NCBI RefSeq assembly: GCF_049546785.1
Contig: NZ_JBMWAN010000005.1
Span: 1 to 64,000 of the forward strand
DNA from: Nitrospira_D sp035465795
GTDB taxonomy: Bacteria > Nitrospirota > Nitrospiria > Nitrospirales > Nitrospiraceae
Reading direction: 5' to 3'
Length of the DNA stretch: 64,000 nucleotides
Shown piece by piece: positions 16,150-23,926 of the stretch. Numbering within the stretch: position 1 is the first letter of the stretch; the number at the start of each line of letters is the position of its first letter. The translations under genes and the position numbers were made by a program. The notes beneath the pieces are model-generated. The model saw only the letters and a list, made by a program, of their open reading frames with translations, was not told where the DNA came from and did not search any database.

Positions 16150-16989
16150 ATGGCGATGACAGTCTACAACGGCATCAGAATTCCGGCATTCATGTACGGC
16201 ACCGCGTGGAAGAAAGAGGCCACGACCGGCCTGGTCCTGCAAGCCGTGCAGGCGGGCTTTCGGGCGATCGATACGGCCAATCAATTGATCCATTATCAGG
16301 AAGCGCTGGTCGGCGATGCGCTGCTTGAGCTGGCGAAGCAGGGATTCGCTCGGGACGCGCTGTTTCTTCAGACCAAGTTTACTCCGGTGGACGGACAGGA
16401 TCACCGGACCCCGTACGACGCCAAGGCCGACCTCACCACGCAGGTGAATCAATCCTTCCAGAGTTCGTTGGCCCATCTGCATACGGACTATCTCGATTCC
16501 TATGTGCTGCACGGGCCCTATTCGAGGCGCGGATTGGGCCAGGCGGATTGGGAAGTCTGGGCGGCCATCGAAGCGCTCTACGAGTCCGGCAACACGAAGA
16601 TAATCGGCATCAGCAATGTCTCCGCCGAACAGTTGTCCTTGCTCTGCGCCAAGGCCCGGCATAAGCCGATGGTCGTGCAAAACCGCTGCTATGCCGCCTT
16701 TGGCTGGGACCGTGACGTGCGCGACATCTGCAAGACGCACGGCATCATCTACCAAGGCTTTTCGCTGCTCACAGCAAATCGGGAAGTCTTCATCGAACCG
16801 GCCATCCGCGCCATGGCAGCCAAGTATCAGACCAGCCTGGCCCAGATAGTCTTTCGCTTCTCGCGACAGATCGGCATGCAGCCCCTCACCGGCACGACCA
16901 ATCCCCAGCACATGACGGAAGATCTCCAGTGCGAGCGATTCACGCTGACGCCGGACGAACTGGCGCTGATCGAAACGATCGGGCAGTAG
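16150..16989 (+). CDS. aldo/keto reductase family protein
   Basis: The 279-residue protein has the AKR barrel pattern: substrate/cofactor strand FRAIDTAN (D41), TKF (K76), VLHGPY (H121), GISNVSAEQL and the C-terminal NADPH-binding region TGTTNPQHM. The catalytic tetrad normally reads D-Y-K-H with Tyr five residues after Asp. Here that position is Leu, and the nearest Tyr (Y49) lies in HYQE, displaced by insertion. Activity may be altered or the loop rearranged. ATG 16150 is chosen over an upstream in-frame ATG at 16039, because the upstream part is not protein-like. An ATG at 16156 is also possible. Confidence 0.82.
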   Translation: MAMTVYNGIRIPAFMYGTAWKKEATTGLVLQAVQAGFRAIDTANQLIHYQEALVGDALLELAKQGFARDALFLQTKFTPVDGQDHRTPYDAKADLTTQVNQSFQSSLAHLHTDYLDSYVLHGPYSRRGLGQADWEVWAAIEALYESGNTKIIGISNVSAEQLSLLCAKARHKPMVVQNRCYAAFGWDRDVRDICKTHGIIYQGFSLLTANREVFIEPAIRAMAAKYQTSLAQIVFRFSRQIGMQPLTGTTNPQHMTEDLQCERFTLTPDELALIETIGQ

Positions 16990-17090
16990 TACGCGGCCCC
17001 GTAGTTTCGAATGAAGAAACCCACCATAAACAGCTTGGCCAGTGATGACTTAACGGCATATAGGAATTGGATGTGTCCAATTTATTCTGG

Positions 17091-17108
17091 TTATACGGAT
17101 CCGTATAA
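17091..17108. repeat. 18-bp palindrome with a second diverged copy
   Basis: TTATACGGATCCGTATAA is a perfect palindrome. A 16/18 copy, TTATGCGGATCCGTCTAA, lies at 17223-17240, ending seven bases before the integron cassette boundary. The stretch 16990-17247 has no gene. The pair may mark a recombination or operator region next to the cassette. Confidence 0.45.
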
Positions 17109-17247
17109 GACCCCGTGCTACATAATCTTGTAGTCGCAACTCATTGAACGAATGTGGAATATGGCGTATTGTTTGCGACCGGCAGCGGCGTGTTATAAGG
17201 ACAGGAACCGTCCGATCCGGTTCTTATGCGGATCCGTCTAAACATTG

Positions 17248-18038
17248 TTAGCTGGATTGGAGCAACCCTGCGGAGGGACCGTAATGCCGGACATCAATTC
17301 ACACTTGGAGGTCATCGGTTTGGAGAAAGCACTTTCGGCTGCGGCGGCCGTTGGTGGCATCGTGATGAAAGTCGCGATCACGTGGTGGAACACGAGACAC
17401 TATCATGCGGTGAGAGGGGATCGGCGGAAGCTCCTCGCTCTCCATGAGTGGACAGGTACTTGGAAGGAGATCTCGCCGACCTCAAACCCCGCTCGCGATT
17501 TGACAATTCGCTATTGGGTTGGCCTAAAGGAACATGGCGGCGAGATTCAACTGGTCGCCCCGGTTGACCCGGGCTCACCGAAGATGAGGAACTATTACTA
17601 CCGTTTCAGAGGAGGATTTGAAGACAATAACTGGCTTGTGTTGAACTACTACAGCATTGACCGAAGCGTCGTTGAATATGGCACGATCTTGCTTTGTCTC
17701 CCGGCAGATCCGAAAACCACTCCTACAACTGGTATGCTTTGCGGTTACGGTAGCTGGCCCGGGGGCATAACATACGGTCCTGTTGAGCTACGAATCGGCC
17801 CGCCGGTTCCGTTGTGGCAAAGGATAATCGCTCGTCTCGTCGGGCGTGTTTGGCTGAAACGTCCGTAGGATGCGCCAAGTCTGCTGGCGTGATGCGTGCG
17901 GAAGACCAGCTAACAAGGCGGTCCAGCGGAGGCGGCCCAGGGGTTTAGGTTGTTAGAGACTCATGTGCGCGTTCAATGCGGTCTGGTTGTGCGGGGCGTA
18001 TTGGCCTGTCACCGGAGCCGACCCGCTGACCGCCAGCG
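17248..18038 (+). mobile_element. integron gene cassette (single, no integrase in window)
   Basis: The left boundary is the core site GTTAGCT (17247-17253), the right one GTTAGGC (18038-18044). The first site of the attC, AGCTAAC (17908-17914), is the exact complement of the left core site GTTAGCT. This is what a cassette that circularised and inserted at G/TT should show. The left junction (TCTAAAC-ATT-GTTAGCT) also resembles an attI-type pair of inverted sites. One ORF fills the cassette. No further attC and no intI are seen on either side, so this is a lone cassette. Confidence 0.8.
17284..17868 (+). CDS. integron cassette protein of unknown function
   Basis: ATG 17284 follows GGAGGG with good spacing and starts 37 bases inside the cassette. 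The 194-residue product has a short hydrophobic N-terminal segment (about 17-36, LSAAAAVGGIVMKVAITWW), a basic patch, then a mostly beta-sheet domain rich in Trp, Tyr and Gly (WTGTWKEIS, LTIRYWVGLKE, NYYYRFRGGF, NNWLVLNYYSI, GYGSWPGGITYG). This could be a small beta-barrel joined to a membrane anchor. Such an outline is shared by some phage-defence effectors, but I see no motif that proves it. Cassette genes are usually unrelated to neighbours. Confidence 0.72.
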   Translation: MPDINSHLEVIGLEKALSAAAAVGGIVMKVAITWWNTRHYHAVRGDRRKLLALHEWTGTWKEISPTSNPARDLTIRYWVGLKEHGGEIQLVAPVDPGSPKMRNYYYRFRGGFEDNNWLVLNYYSIDRSVVEYGTILLCLPADPKTTPTTGMLCGYGSWPGGITYGPVELRIGPPVPLWQRIIARLVGRVWLKRP

Positions 18039-18044
18039 TTAGGC
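17908..18044 (+). repeat. attC recombination site (137 bp)
   Basis: Outer core sites are AGCTAAC (17908-17914) and GTTAGGC (18038-18044). Inside, GGCGGTC (17917-17923) pairs with GACCGCC (18028-18034) and AGCGG (17925-17929) pairs with CCGCT (18023-18027). The single C at 17924 is left unpaired, matching the extrahelical base that integron integrases need. The length is within the known attC range. It lies 39 bases after the cassette ORF. Confidence 0.85.
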
Positions 18045-18323
18045 AATATATGGCCAGTACAAGACGCGTTCGCATCAAGGACCACCCTGCGTGACTCCCC
18101 GGCGGGGCGCTGAGTAATCGCCGATCAAAAGGGCTTTCTCTGCTTCTAGCTTTGCTGGAATGTTTTCCGTTCAGCTGTCGATTGCGGCAATCGTTGTCTC
18201 TTTCCTCCTCCTGACTTTGCTACAATCCCCGCAGTTCTGAGATGTGCGTGCCTGGTTGCTTGTAACCAATCGCCTGGTCAACGGACACTTCGCGGTTGCT
18301 CGGTTTGAAGGGGGAATGACCTG

Positions 18324-19547
18324 GTGAAGACCATTGCGATTATCGGAGGCGGGCCAGCTGGGCTGATGGCCGCGGAGGTGGCGAGTGCGGCTGGGGTGCG
18401 CGTCGATCTGTACGATGCGATGCCCTCCGTGGGCCGGAAGTTTCTGCTGGCGGGCAAGGGCGGGCTGAATCTCACCCATTCGGAACCGCTCGAACCGTTT
18501 CTCGCCCGGTATGGCGCCAGGCGCGCAAAGATCGCTCCGCTGCTGGCCTCGTTCGGCCCGGAGGCGCTGCGTGCCTGGGTGGGAGGGTTTGGCATTGAGA
18601 CGTTTGTCGGCACCTCCGGTCGTGTGTTCCCGAAAGATATGAAAGCGGCTCCGCTGCTGCGGTCCTGGTTGCGCCGTTTGCGCCAGGCTGGCGTCGTGTT
18701 TCACACTCGGCACCGCTGGTCAGGCTGGACGGAAGATGGGCAACTCACCTTTTCGACGCCGCAGGGAACCGCATCAGTTCAAGCCGACGCGGTGATTCTT
18801 GCGCTCGGTGGAGGTAGCTGGCCTTCTTTGGGTTCCAATGCCTCCTGGGTCCCGCTGCTCCGGGAAAGGGGCGTGGTCGTCACGACGTTGCGCCCGGCCA
18901 ATTGCGGATTCGACGTGGCCTGGAGCGAGCATTTCCGCAATAAATTCGCGGGGCATCCGGTCAAATCAGTGGCCTTGAAGATTCAAACCCCGACCGGCGG
19001 GGAGTGCTGGCAGCAGGGTGAATTCGTCGTGACGAAGACCGGTATCGAAGGCGGCGTGATCTACGCGATGTCGGCGCTCCTGCGGGACGAGATCCTGGCC
19101 AAGGGGACGGCGTTGCTGCGCCTTGATCTGGCGCCCGATCGTGACCTGTCCCGTTTGACGAACGAACTGTCGCGCCCGCGCGGCAAGCGGACGATGGCGA
19201 CGCATCTGGACCGGCGGGTCGGGATTTCCGGCGTGAAGGCGGGATTGCTGCGCGAAGTGGTGTCGAAGGAAGACTTTGCCGATCCCGCCAAGCTTGCCGC
19301 GGCGATCAAATCGTTGCCGTTGAAACTCATCGCCCCGCGGCCGCTCGACGAGGCGATCAGCACGGCCGGAGGAGTCGCGTTTGAAGTGCTGGATGCGCGC
19401 CTGATGCTGCGCGATGTGCCGGGTGTGTTCTGTGCCGGAGAGATGCTGGATTGGGAAGCCCCGACCGGCGGCTATCTCTTGACGGCCTGTTTCGCGAGCG
19501 GCCGCGTCGCTGGAGCCGGTGCGGTGGAATGGCTGAAGTCGCGCTAG
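18324..19547 (+). CDS. HI0933/YhiN-family flavoprotein (NAD(P)/FAD-dependent)
   Basis: The 407-residue protein begins with the dinucleotide-binding motif IGGGPAGLMAAEVA (GxGxxG) and continues with the family signature VGRKFLLAGKGGLNLTHSE (residues about 33-51). Further typical elements are VFPKDMKAAPLLRSWL, the second FAD element ADAVILALGGGSWP and the C-terminal FCAGEMLDWEAPTGGYLL. Start is GTG 18324, with AAGGGGG nine bases upstream. It is a soluble oxidoreductase family whose physiological substrate is mostly unknown. The gene lies just outside the integron cassette. Confidence 0.85.
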   Translation: MKTIAIIGGGPAGLMAAEVASAAGVRVDLYDAMPSVGRKFLLAGKGGLNLTHSEPLEPFLARYGARRAKIAPLLASFGPEALRAWVGGFGIETFVGTSGRVFPKDMKAAPLLRSWLRRLRQAGVVFHTRHRWSGWTEDGQLTFSTPQGTASVQADAVILALGGGSWPSLGSNASWVPLLRERGVVVTTLRPANCGFDVAWSEHFRNKFAGHPVKSVALKIQTPTGGECWQQGEFVVTKTGIEGGVIYAMSALLRDEILAKGTALLRLDLAPDRDLSRLTNELSRPRGKRTMATHLDRRVGISGVKAGLLREVVSKEDFADPAKLAAAIKSLPLKLIAPRPLDEAISTAGGVAFEVLDARLMLRDVPGVFCAGEMLDWEAPTGGYLLTACFASGRVAGAGAVEWLKSR

Positions 19548-19715
19548 CAGGCTGTTGAAAAAGTCCGCCAGCTGCGTTCTCAGAAACTGTGAAGTGTAAG
19601 GTGTGAAAAGTGAAACGAGCGGAGGCCCTGAGCTGCGGCCTTGCCTGTGGAACGGCGCGTCTTGGCGCGCCGGGGTTGGGCGGGTGAAAACCGACGGCCA
19701 TTTTGAACAGCCTGC
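19547..19715. repeat. MITE-like element with terminal inverted repeats
   Basis: The left end GCAGGCTGTTGAAAAA and the reverse complement of the right end GCAGGCTGTTCAAAAT match at 14 of 16 positions. The 169-bp element has no ORF of its own and abuts the stop codon of the flavoprotein gene. Non-autonomous elements of this kind are mobilised by a transposase in trans. No second copy was seen in this window. Confidence 0.6.
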
Positions 19716-19790
19716 GAAGACCTCAAAATGAGCCTGTGAGCAGTCACGCCTCATGGTCTCGTGGTACTGAAATAGTTTGTTACTACACTG

Positions 19791-20180
19791 CTAGTTCGGC
19801 CTATCGACATAGATATCGACAATCCCTCCCTTAGGGGCAAGTCCCAGTGAGACCCGGCCGGCGAAGGCCTGATGGGTCCAGTTCATGCCGTCGAGGCTCG
19901 ACCAATCCTTATAGATGTAGAGTCCCTGGGTCAGTTGGATCTGTAGATTCGTTTCGCCAGGATGCAGAACCAAAGGCCCTTTCACGGAGACGTGGATCGG
20001 GATCGTTTTTCCGGCGGGCACATGCAGGACATAATTCTTATCCGCCGGTTCCGGCTTGCCGATTTCAACGACCGGGACACGTGTCATGATATCTTCCGGC
20101 GGGCCGCCCATGCCCGCGCAGCCGGCGAGAATGGTCAGGGCGGGGAGCAGCGCCACAACAGATTGCTTCATCACAGCCAT
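19791..20180 (-). CDS. lipoprotein, hypothetical
   Basis: ATG 20180 (MAVMKQSVV) follows AGGAGGAGGT on the minus strand. The signal peptide ends in the lipobox LAGC (about residue 20), so the mature protein is lipid-anchored. The remainder is beta-rich (NYVLHVPAGKTIPIHVSVKGPLVL, LGLAPKGGIVDIYVD). It resembles a small periplasmic immunoglobulin-like domain. Function unknown; it is divergently arranged with the ferritin-like gene. Confidence 0.75.
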   Translation of the reverse strand: MAVMKQSVVALLPALTILAGCAGMGGPPEDIMTRVPVVEIGKPEPADKNYVLHVPAGKTIPIHVSVKGPLVLHPGETNLQIQLTQGLYIYKDWSSLDGMNWTHQAFAGRVSLGLAPKGGIVDIYVDRPN

Positions 20181-20299
20181 ACCTCCTCCTGTCATGTCTT
20201 GGATCATCCTATTCAGAGTCCCATGATCCTGCAAGGCGGAATGAGATTCTGACGCCCCTCACCTTCAATTCGTTGACGGCAGCATGGTAGTGTGGGCGC

Positions 20300-20878
20300 A
20301 TGCTGCTGCCTAAAAGTTGTGAACAGGCGATTCTCGAACGATTTTTACGAGCCGAAGCCATGGCACTCTGGGCCGTGCGGGCGGCGCAGCTCCGTGATGT
20401 GCCGCAGAATGTGCAGACCTTCCTGAAGCAGCACGAAGCGGACGAACTGGATCATCTGAAACAGTTTGAAACGATGCTGGGCCATCAGTCGCGCGGACGA
20501 GAGGTGCTGCCGACGGTCCCGCAACAATGGCCGGCTTTGGCCGTGCTGCTCTTTGGATATGAAGCGCTCGGATTGGAGTTTGCCAAATTGCTGATCGGCC
20601 TTCGTCCAGACATGGCGTCGATTGTGGAGGACGAGGAAACGCATGTCGGCTTTTTTGAGCGGGAGCTTCGGAAAATCCTCGCGGGCAACGCGGTGGGGGC
20701 GGAGCAAGCCAGGGTGTCGGCGCGGGCCTGGTGGAAGAAGTTACCCCGCACGGTTGATCGCTATCTTCAGGACGAAGAGCTGGATGTCTGCCGGGCAGAC
20801 ATGCGCGCCATGATGTTAGCGGCCATTCAACAGCGGTTCATCGCGGTGGGATTACAGGCGCCGAGCGAGATGGCCTGA
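20300..20878 (+). CDS. ferritin-like di-iron protein
   Basis: The 192-residue all-helical protein carries the spaced ligand set of ferritin-like di-iron proteins: E in LRAEAMAL, ExxH in ADELDHL, E in YEALGLEFAK and ExxH in DEETHVGFF. No signal peptide is present, so it is cytoplasmic. Likely roles are iron handling or an oxidase/hydroxylase reaction; sequence does not decide. Confidence 0.75.
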   Translation: MLLPKSCEQAILERFLRAEAMALWAVRAAQLRDVPQNVQTFLKQHEADELDHLKQFETMLGHQSRGREVLPTVPQQWPALAVLLFGYEALGLEFAKLLIGLRPDMASIVEDEETHVGFFERELRKILAGNAVGAEQARVSARAWWKKLPRTVDRYLQDEELDVCRADMRAMMLAAIQQRFIAVGLQAPSEMA

Positions 20879-21113
20879 GTCTCATGAGGCCCAACATGAG
20901 GCGATGGAAGGGGATAGGGAAGAGTAGGAGCGAGCGCGCTTGAGTGAAAGTCGATTGGCAATACGAGTCCATAGTCATGCCTGACCCCATTTGTGGTGAC
21001 AACTGTTGCGCTAGGATCTTGAATGCACACTGACACCTTTTCTTTCCCCCGGCTGTGCGGCAGGAATTAGATTGCGAGGGATGCACGGTGAATTAGTTCC
21101 TGCAGTTCTATTC

Positions 21114-22109
21114 CTATTTTTCAAAGAGGTCAGCAGCTCTCTTTGCAATAAAGGCTTCAAAGTCGGGGTGATTGGAAAAGTCTAAAAACTCCTGCCGGTC
21201 TTTGAAGCGCTGCATGCAGGCCGCGATTACAGTATCAACACAGTAGTCCTTTGTGTTTTTAACCCTGCCGTTTGTGGCACCAAAAACGCCATTAATAGAC
21301 AAGGTCATCCTTTCTTGCTCCCGTGCTGGTACATCAATATCTTCCAGTATGCCATGCAGAATGGTACGCCAAGGACGTTTGTCCTTGACCGACAATGAAA
21401 CTCCGGTTGGGAGTTTCCACCAATGAAATATGCGATCACCAGACTTTTGGTGATAATAGTGTTGGCAATAAGTATATGCAGCCGATGGAAAATCTTCGTC
21501 GACTGGTAGGGTTGATGCTAGGGTTCCTAGTGTCCTTCCGGAAAATTCTACCTTTCCACGCTTTTCAGATGCGAATACAATATTTGGGGGAAGTATTTTG
21601 GAAAGCCTTAGGGCTGCTGCATGAGCCGATGTTTCGCATTTGTCTGAGATTGCGGAGTGTGCCTTTGCGAGATCTTTTTCCGCCGAAAGTATCTTATTAA
21701 CCCATTCTTGGGGCATTAGGAGTTCGGCAGCAAATCCATTAGCCTCTGACTCTATTTCCCAATACTCGGTGGACGATTCGTGGCGATTCGGGTCAACATG
21801 GTCGATGATCGTGCCTGTATGCCAAGGGATAACAATGTGGCCAAGCTCGTGCGCTAAGGTAAATCTTTTTCTCAATGGTGGATTTGACGAATTGACTATC
21901 ACTATGGGTTTCTTGCCTGAAACTTTTAGGTTCACCGATATACCATCTGCTCCTTCGAATGGTATGTCAGCGTATCTCAGACTCCCATATTTTCTGACTA
22001 GTTGCTTGACATCAATGGGAGGTGTTAGGCGATACTTTTCAATAACCCGACGAGCAAAGTTAGCTGCGGGTTCCTCCGCTATGGCCATAGCCCCTCTTGC
22101 TTTAACCAT
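21114..22109 (-). CDS. ImmA/IrrE family metallopeptidase
   Basis: The 331-residue protein has the zinc motif HELGH (residues about 87-91, FTLAHELGHIVIPWH) and the third ligand in EIESEANGFAAELLMP, the typical DUF955 layout. Family members cleave Xre-type repressors or act in toxin-antitoxin and mobile-element control. The frame overlaps the preceding gene by 31 bases; a start at 22088 with AGAGG just upstream is an alternative. The region is clearly poorer in GC than its surroundings, suggesting acquisition. Confidence 0.85.
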   Translation of the reverse strand: MVKARGAMAIAEEPAANFARRVIEKYRLTPPIDVKQLVRKYGSLRYADIPFEGADGISVNLKVSGKKPIVIVNSSNPPLRKRFTLAHELGHIVIPWHTGTIIDHVDPNRHESSTEYWEIESEANGFAAELLMPQEWVNKILSAEKDLAKAHSAISDKCETSAHAAALRLSKILPPNIVFASEKRGKVEFSGRTLGTLASTLPVDEDFPSAAYTYCQHYYHQKSGDRIFHWWKLPTGVSLSVKDKRPWRTILHGILEDIDVPAREQERMTLSINGVFGATNGRVKNTKDYCVDTVIAACMQRFKDRQEFLDFSNHPDFEAFIAKRAADLFEK

Positions 22110-22393
22110 GCTAGGAGCTTTTTTGCCTTTTCGGGCCCATCAGCTCTCGCCGCCATAGGAAGTTCTTGCGCCCCCACAAGCAATGCTCCAATGTCCTGAT
22201 CAGTCTTGTGAGCTGTGACTATAAAGGGCAAGACATCCGGGTCTGCTACCCATAATGAGTATTCTGATCTTGTCATTCCCAGGAATTTGTATAGAGGGAG
22301 CACGCTATCCCCAGCGTGCCACCTTTCGACAAAGTCATCGATATCTTCTAGTAGAGCTTCTCCGAGAATGCACTTATCGATGAAGCTAGACAT
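22079..22393 (-). CDS. small partner protein of the toxin-peptidase module
   Basis: This 104-residue protein lies between a ribonuclease toxin gene (8-base overlap) and the ImmA/IrrE gene (31-base overlap), so the three are translationally coupled. The N-terminal half is acidic (LLEDIDDFVERWHAGDS) and is followed by the compact motif LYKFLGMTRSEYSLWVADPDVLP. The C-terminus is basic and helical (PEKAKKLLAWLKQEG). I know no function for this family; position suggests an antitoxin or adaptor. Confidence 0.7.
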   Translation of the reverse strand: MSSFIDKCILGEALLEDIDDFVERWHAGDSVLPLYKFLGMTRSEYSLWVADPDVLPFIVTAHKTDQDIGALLVGAQELPMAARADGPEKAKKLLAWLKQEGLWP

Positions 22394-22646
22394 TGATCGT
22401 TCTCCCTTTTACTGCCGGCTTAATCAAGTTTCCGTGGATGGGATCTATGGCACCTAGATGGTGCCCCCTCCTATTAAAGACTTCGATCTCGCCGTGCAGT
22501 TTGTCCCAAGTATAGATGCGTGAACCATCTTTTGATACCCAACGCTTCTCTCCAGAAAATGCGCCCAGGCAGTCACAGCCATCCAGAATCGAAGGTTTGG
22601 GAACTGGTTTGGGACCAGAAGCTGCCCCCCTTTTGGTTTCTTCCAA
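22386..22646 (-). CDS. colicin-E3-like ribonuclease toxin, stand-alone domain
   Basis: The 86-residue protein consists of the cytotoxic 16S rRNase fold of colicin E3. The segment YTWDKLHGEIEVFNRRGHHL keeps the catalytic spacing D48-xx-H51-xxx-E55, and R82 (KGRTINV) matches the essential Arg of E3. No translocation or receptor domain is present and the upstream frame ends at a TAG (22674-22676), so it would act inside the producing cell. The start is TTG 22646, with AGGA four bases upstream; no ATG is available. Rare start and overlap with the next gene fit tight control. It could also be the C-terminal relic of a larger polymorphic toxin. Confidence 0.72.
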   Translation of the reverse strand: MEETKRGAASGPKPVPKPSILDGCDCLGAFSGEKRWVSKDGSRIYTWDKLHGEIEVFNRRGHHLGAIDPIHGNLIKPAVKGRTINV

Positions 22647-22894
22647 GGTATCCTGTGTTCTGAATCTATATGGCTAGCGATAAGGGCACGATATATAAAA
22701 TTGGTCCTATTGTACTTTTTTTGCAGCGAACTGTTCCATTGCTAACTCTTCGCACGGCAGCTTGGCGAGTTTTCATTTTCCGCTGTCGATCGAGTTTGTT
22801 CACGTCACTTTTCAGTTACTAAGGGAAGAAAAAGGTGTCAGGAACCATTGTTTGAAGTGCTAGACGAAGGGCTGGCGGTCTGAGAGCGGTCTGA

Positions 22895-23860
22895 CTAGGT
22901 GAGTGCAACTAACCCGTTCACGGCGCCCATTTTCCGGTACTTCTGGTCGCGCTGGGTCAACAATTGATCGGTCGAGAGGTCGGTGAGCTGGAACAGTTGG
23001 TTGGTAAGGGCTTTGGCGACGCGATCCGTGATGGCTTTGGGATCGCGATGGGCTCCGCCGAGTGGTTCGGGAATAATCTCGTCGATGACCCCGAGTTCCA
23101 GGAGGTCTTGCGCCGTGATCTTGAGGGATAAGGCGGCATCCGGGACTTTGGCGGGATTGTCCCAGAGGATGGCGGCACAGCCTTCCGGCGAGATGACGGA
23201 GTAGACGGAATGCTCCAGCATCATCACGCGGTCCGACACGCCCAGGGCGAGGGCGCCGCCGCTTCCGCCTTCTCCGATCACGACGGAGATAATCGGCACG
23301 GTCAGCCGGGACATGACGATGAGGTTATGGGCGATCGCTTCAGCCTGTCCGCGCTCTTCCGCGCCGATGCCGGGATAGGCCCCGGGGGTATCGATAAAGG
23401 TAATGATCGGCCGGCCGAACTTCTCGGCCATCTTCATCAGTCGCAGGGCCTTCCGGTAGCCTTCCGGATTCGGCATGCCGAAGTTCCGCTGCATCCGCTC
23501 TTTCAGGGTCTTGCCCTTTTGATGCCCGATGATCATGACCGTCCGGTCGTTGAACCGGGCGAACCCGCCCACGATGGCCCGGTCGTCTCCAAAGGAACGG
23601 TCGCCATGGAATTCCAGGAATCCGCGGCAGAGTTCATTAATATAGTCGAGTGTGCTTGGCCGCTGTGGGTGGCGGGCGAGCTGTGTGCGCTGCCAGGGGC
23701 TCAGGGTGCTGTAGAGTTCGTGCTCGGCCTGGGCCAGCTTTCCGCGGAGCTTGCGGATTTCTTCTTGGGTCGAGGACTTACCGGAATTGGTTGCCGCCAG
23801 CTTTTCAATCTTTTCTTCAATCTCGCGGATCGGCTTTTCAAATTCAAGGTAATCGCGCAT
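22895..23860 (-). CDS. accA: acetyl-CoA carboxylase carboxyltransferase subunit alpha
   Basis: AccA transfers the carboxyl group from biotin carrier protein to acetyl-CoA in fatty acid synthesis. The 321-residue product starts MRDYLEFEKPIREIEEKIE and contains the crotonase-fold signatures FIDTPGAYPGIGAEERGQAEAI and GEGGSGGALALGVSDRVMMLE, with full family length. An in-frame upstream extension to 23917 lacks conservation. It is followed on the same strand by nothing close, and preceded by dnaE (66-base gap), so the two may be cotranscribed. Confidence 0.95.
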   Translation of the reverse strand: MRDYLEFEKPIREIEEKIEKLAATNSGKSSTQEEIRKLRGKLAQAEHELYSTLSPWQRTQLARHPQRPSTLDYINELCRGFLEFHGDRSFGDDRAIVGGFARFNDRTVMIIGHQKGKTLKERMQRNFGMPNPEGYRKALRLMKMAEKFGRPIITFIDTPGAYPGIGAEERGQAEAIAHNLIVMSRLTVPIISVVIGEGGSGGALALGVSDRVMMLEHSVYSVISPEGCAAILWDNPAKVPDAALSLKITAQDLLELGVIDEIIPEPLGGAHRDPKAITDRVAKALTNQLFQLTDLSTDQLLTQRDQKYRKMGAVNGLVALT

Positions 23861-23926
23861 GGTCGTGGTCGTATCCGGTTGATCAATGGGTAGGGGGAGC
23901 GACAGTCCTACCCCCAATTACGTATA

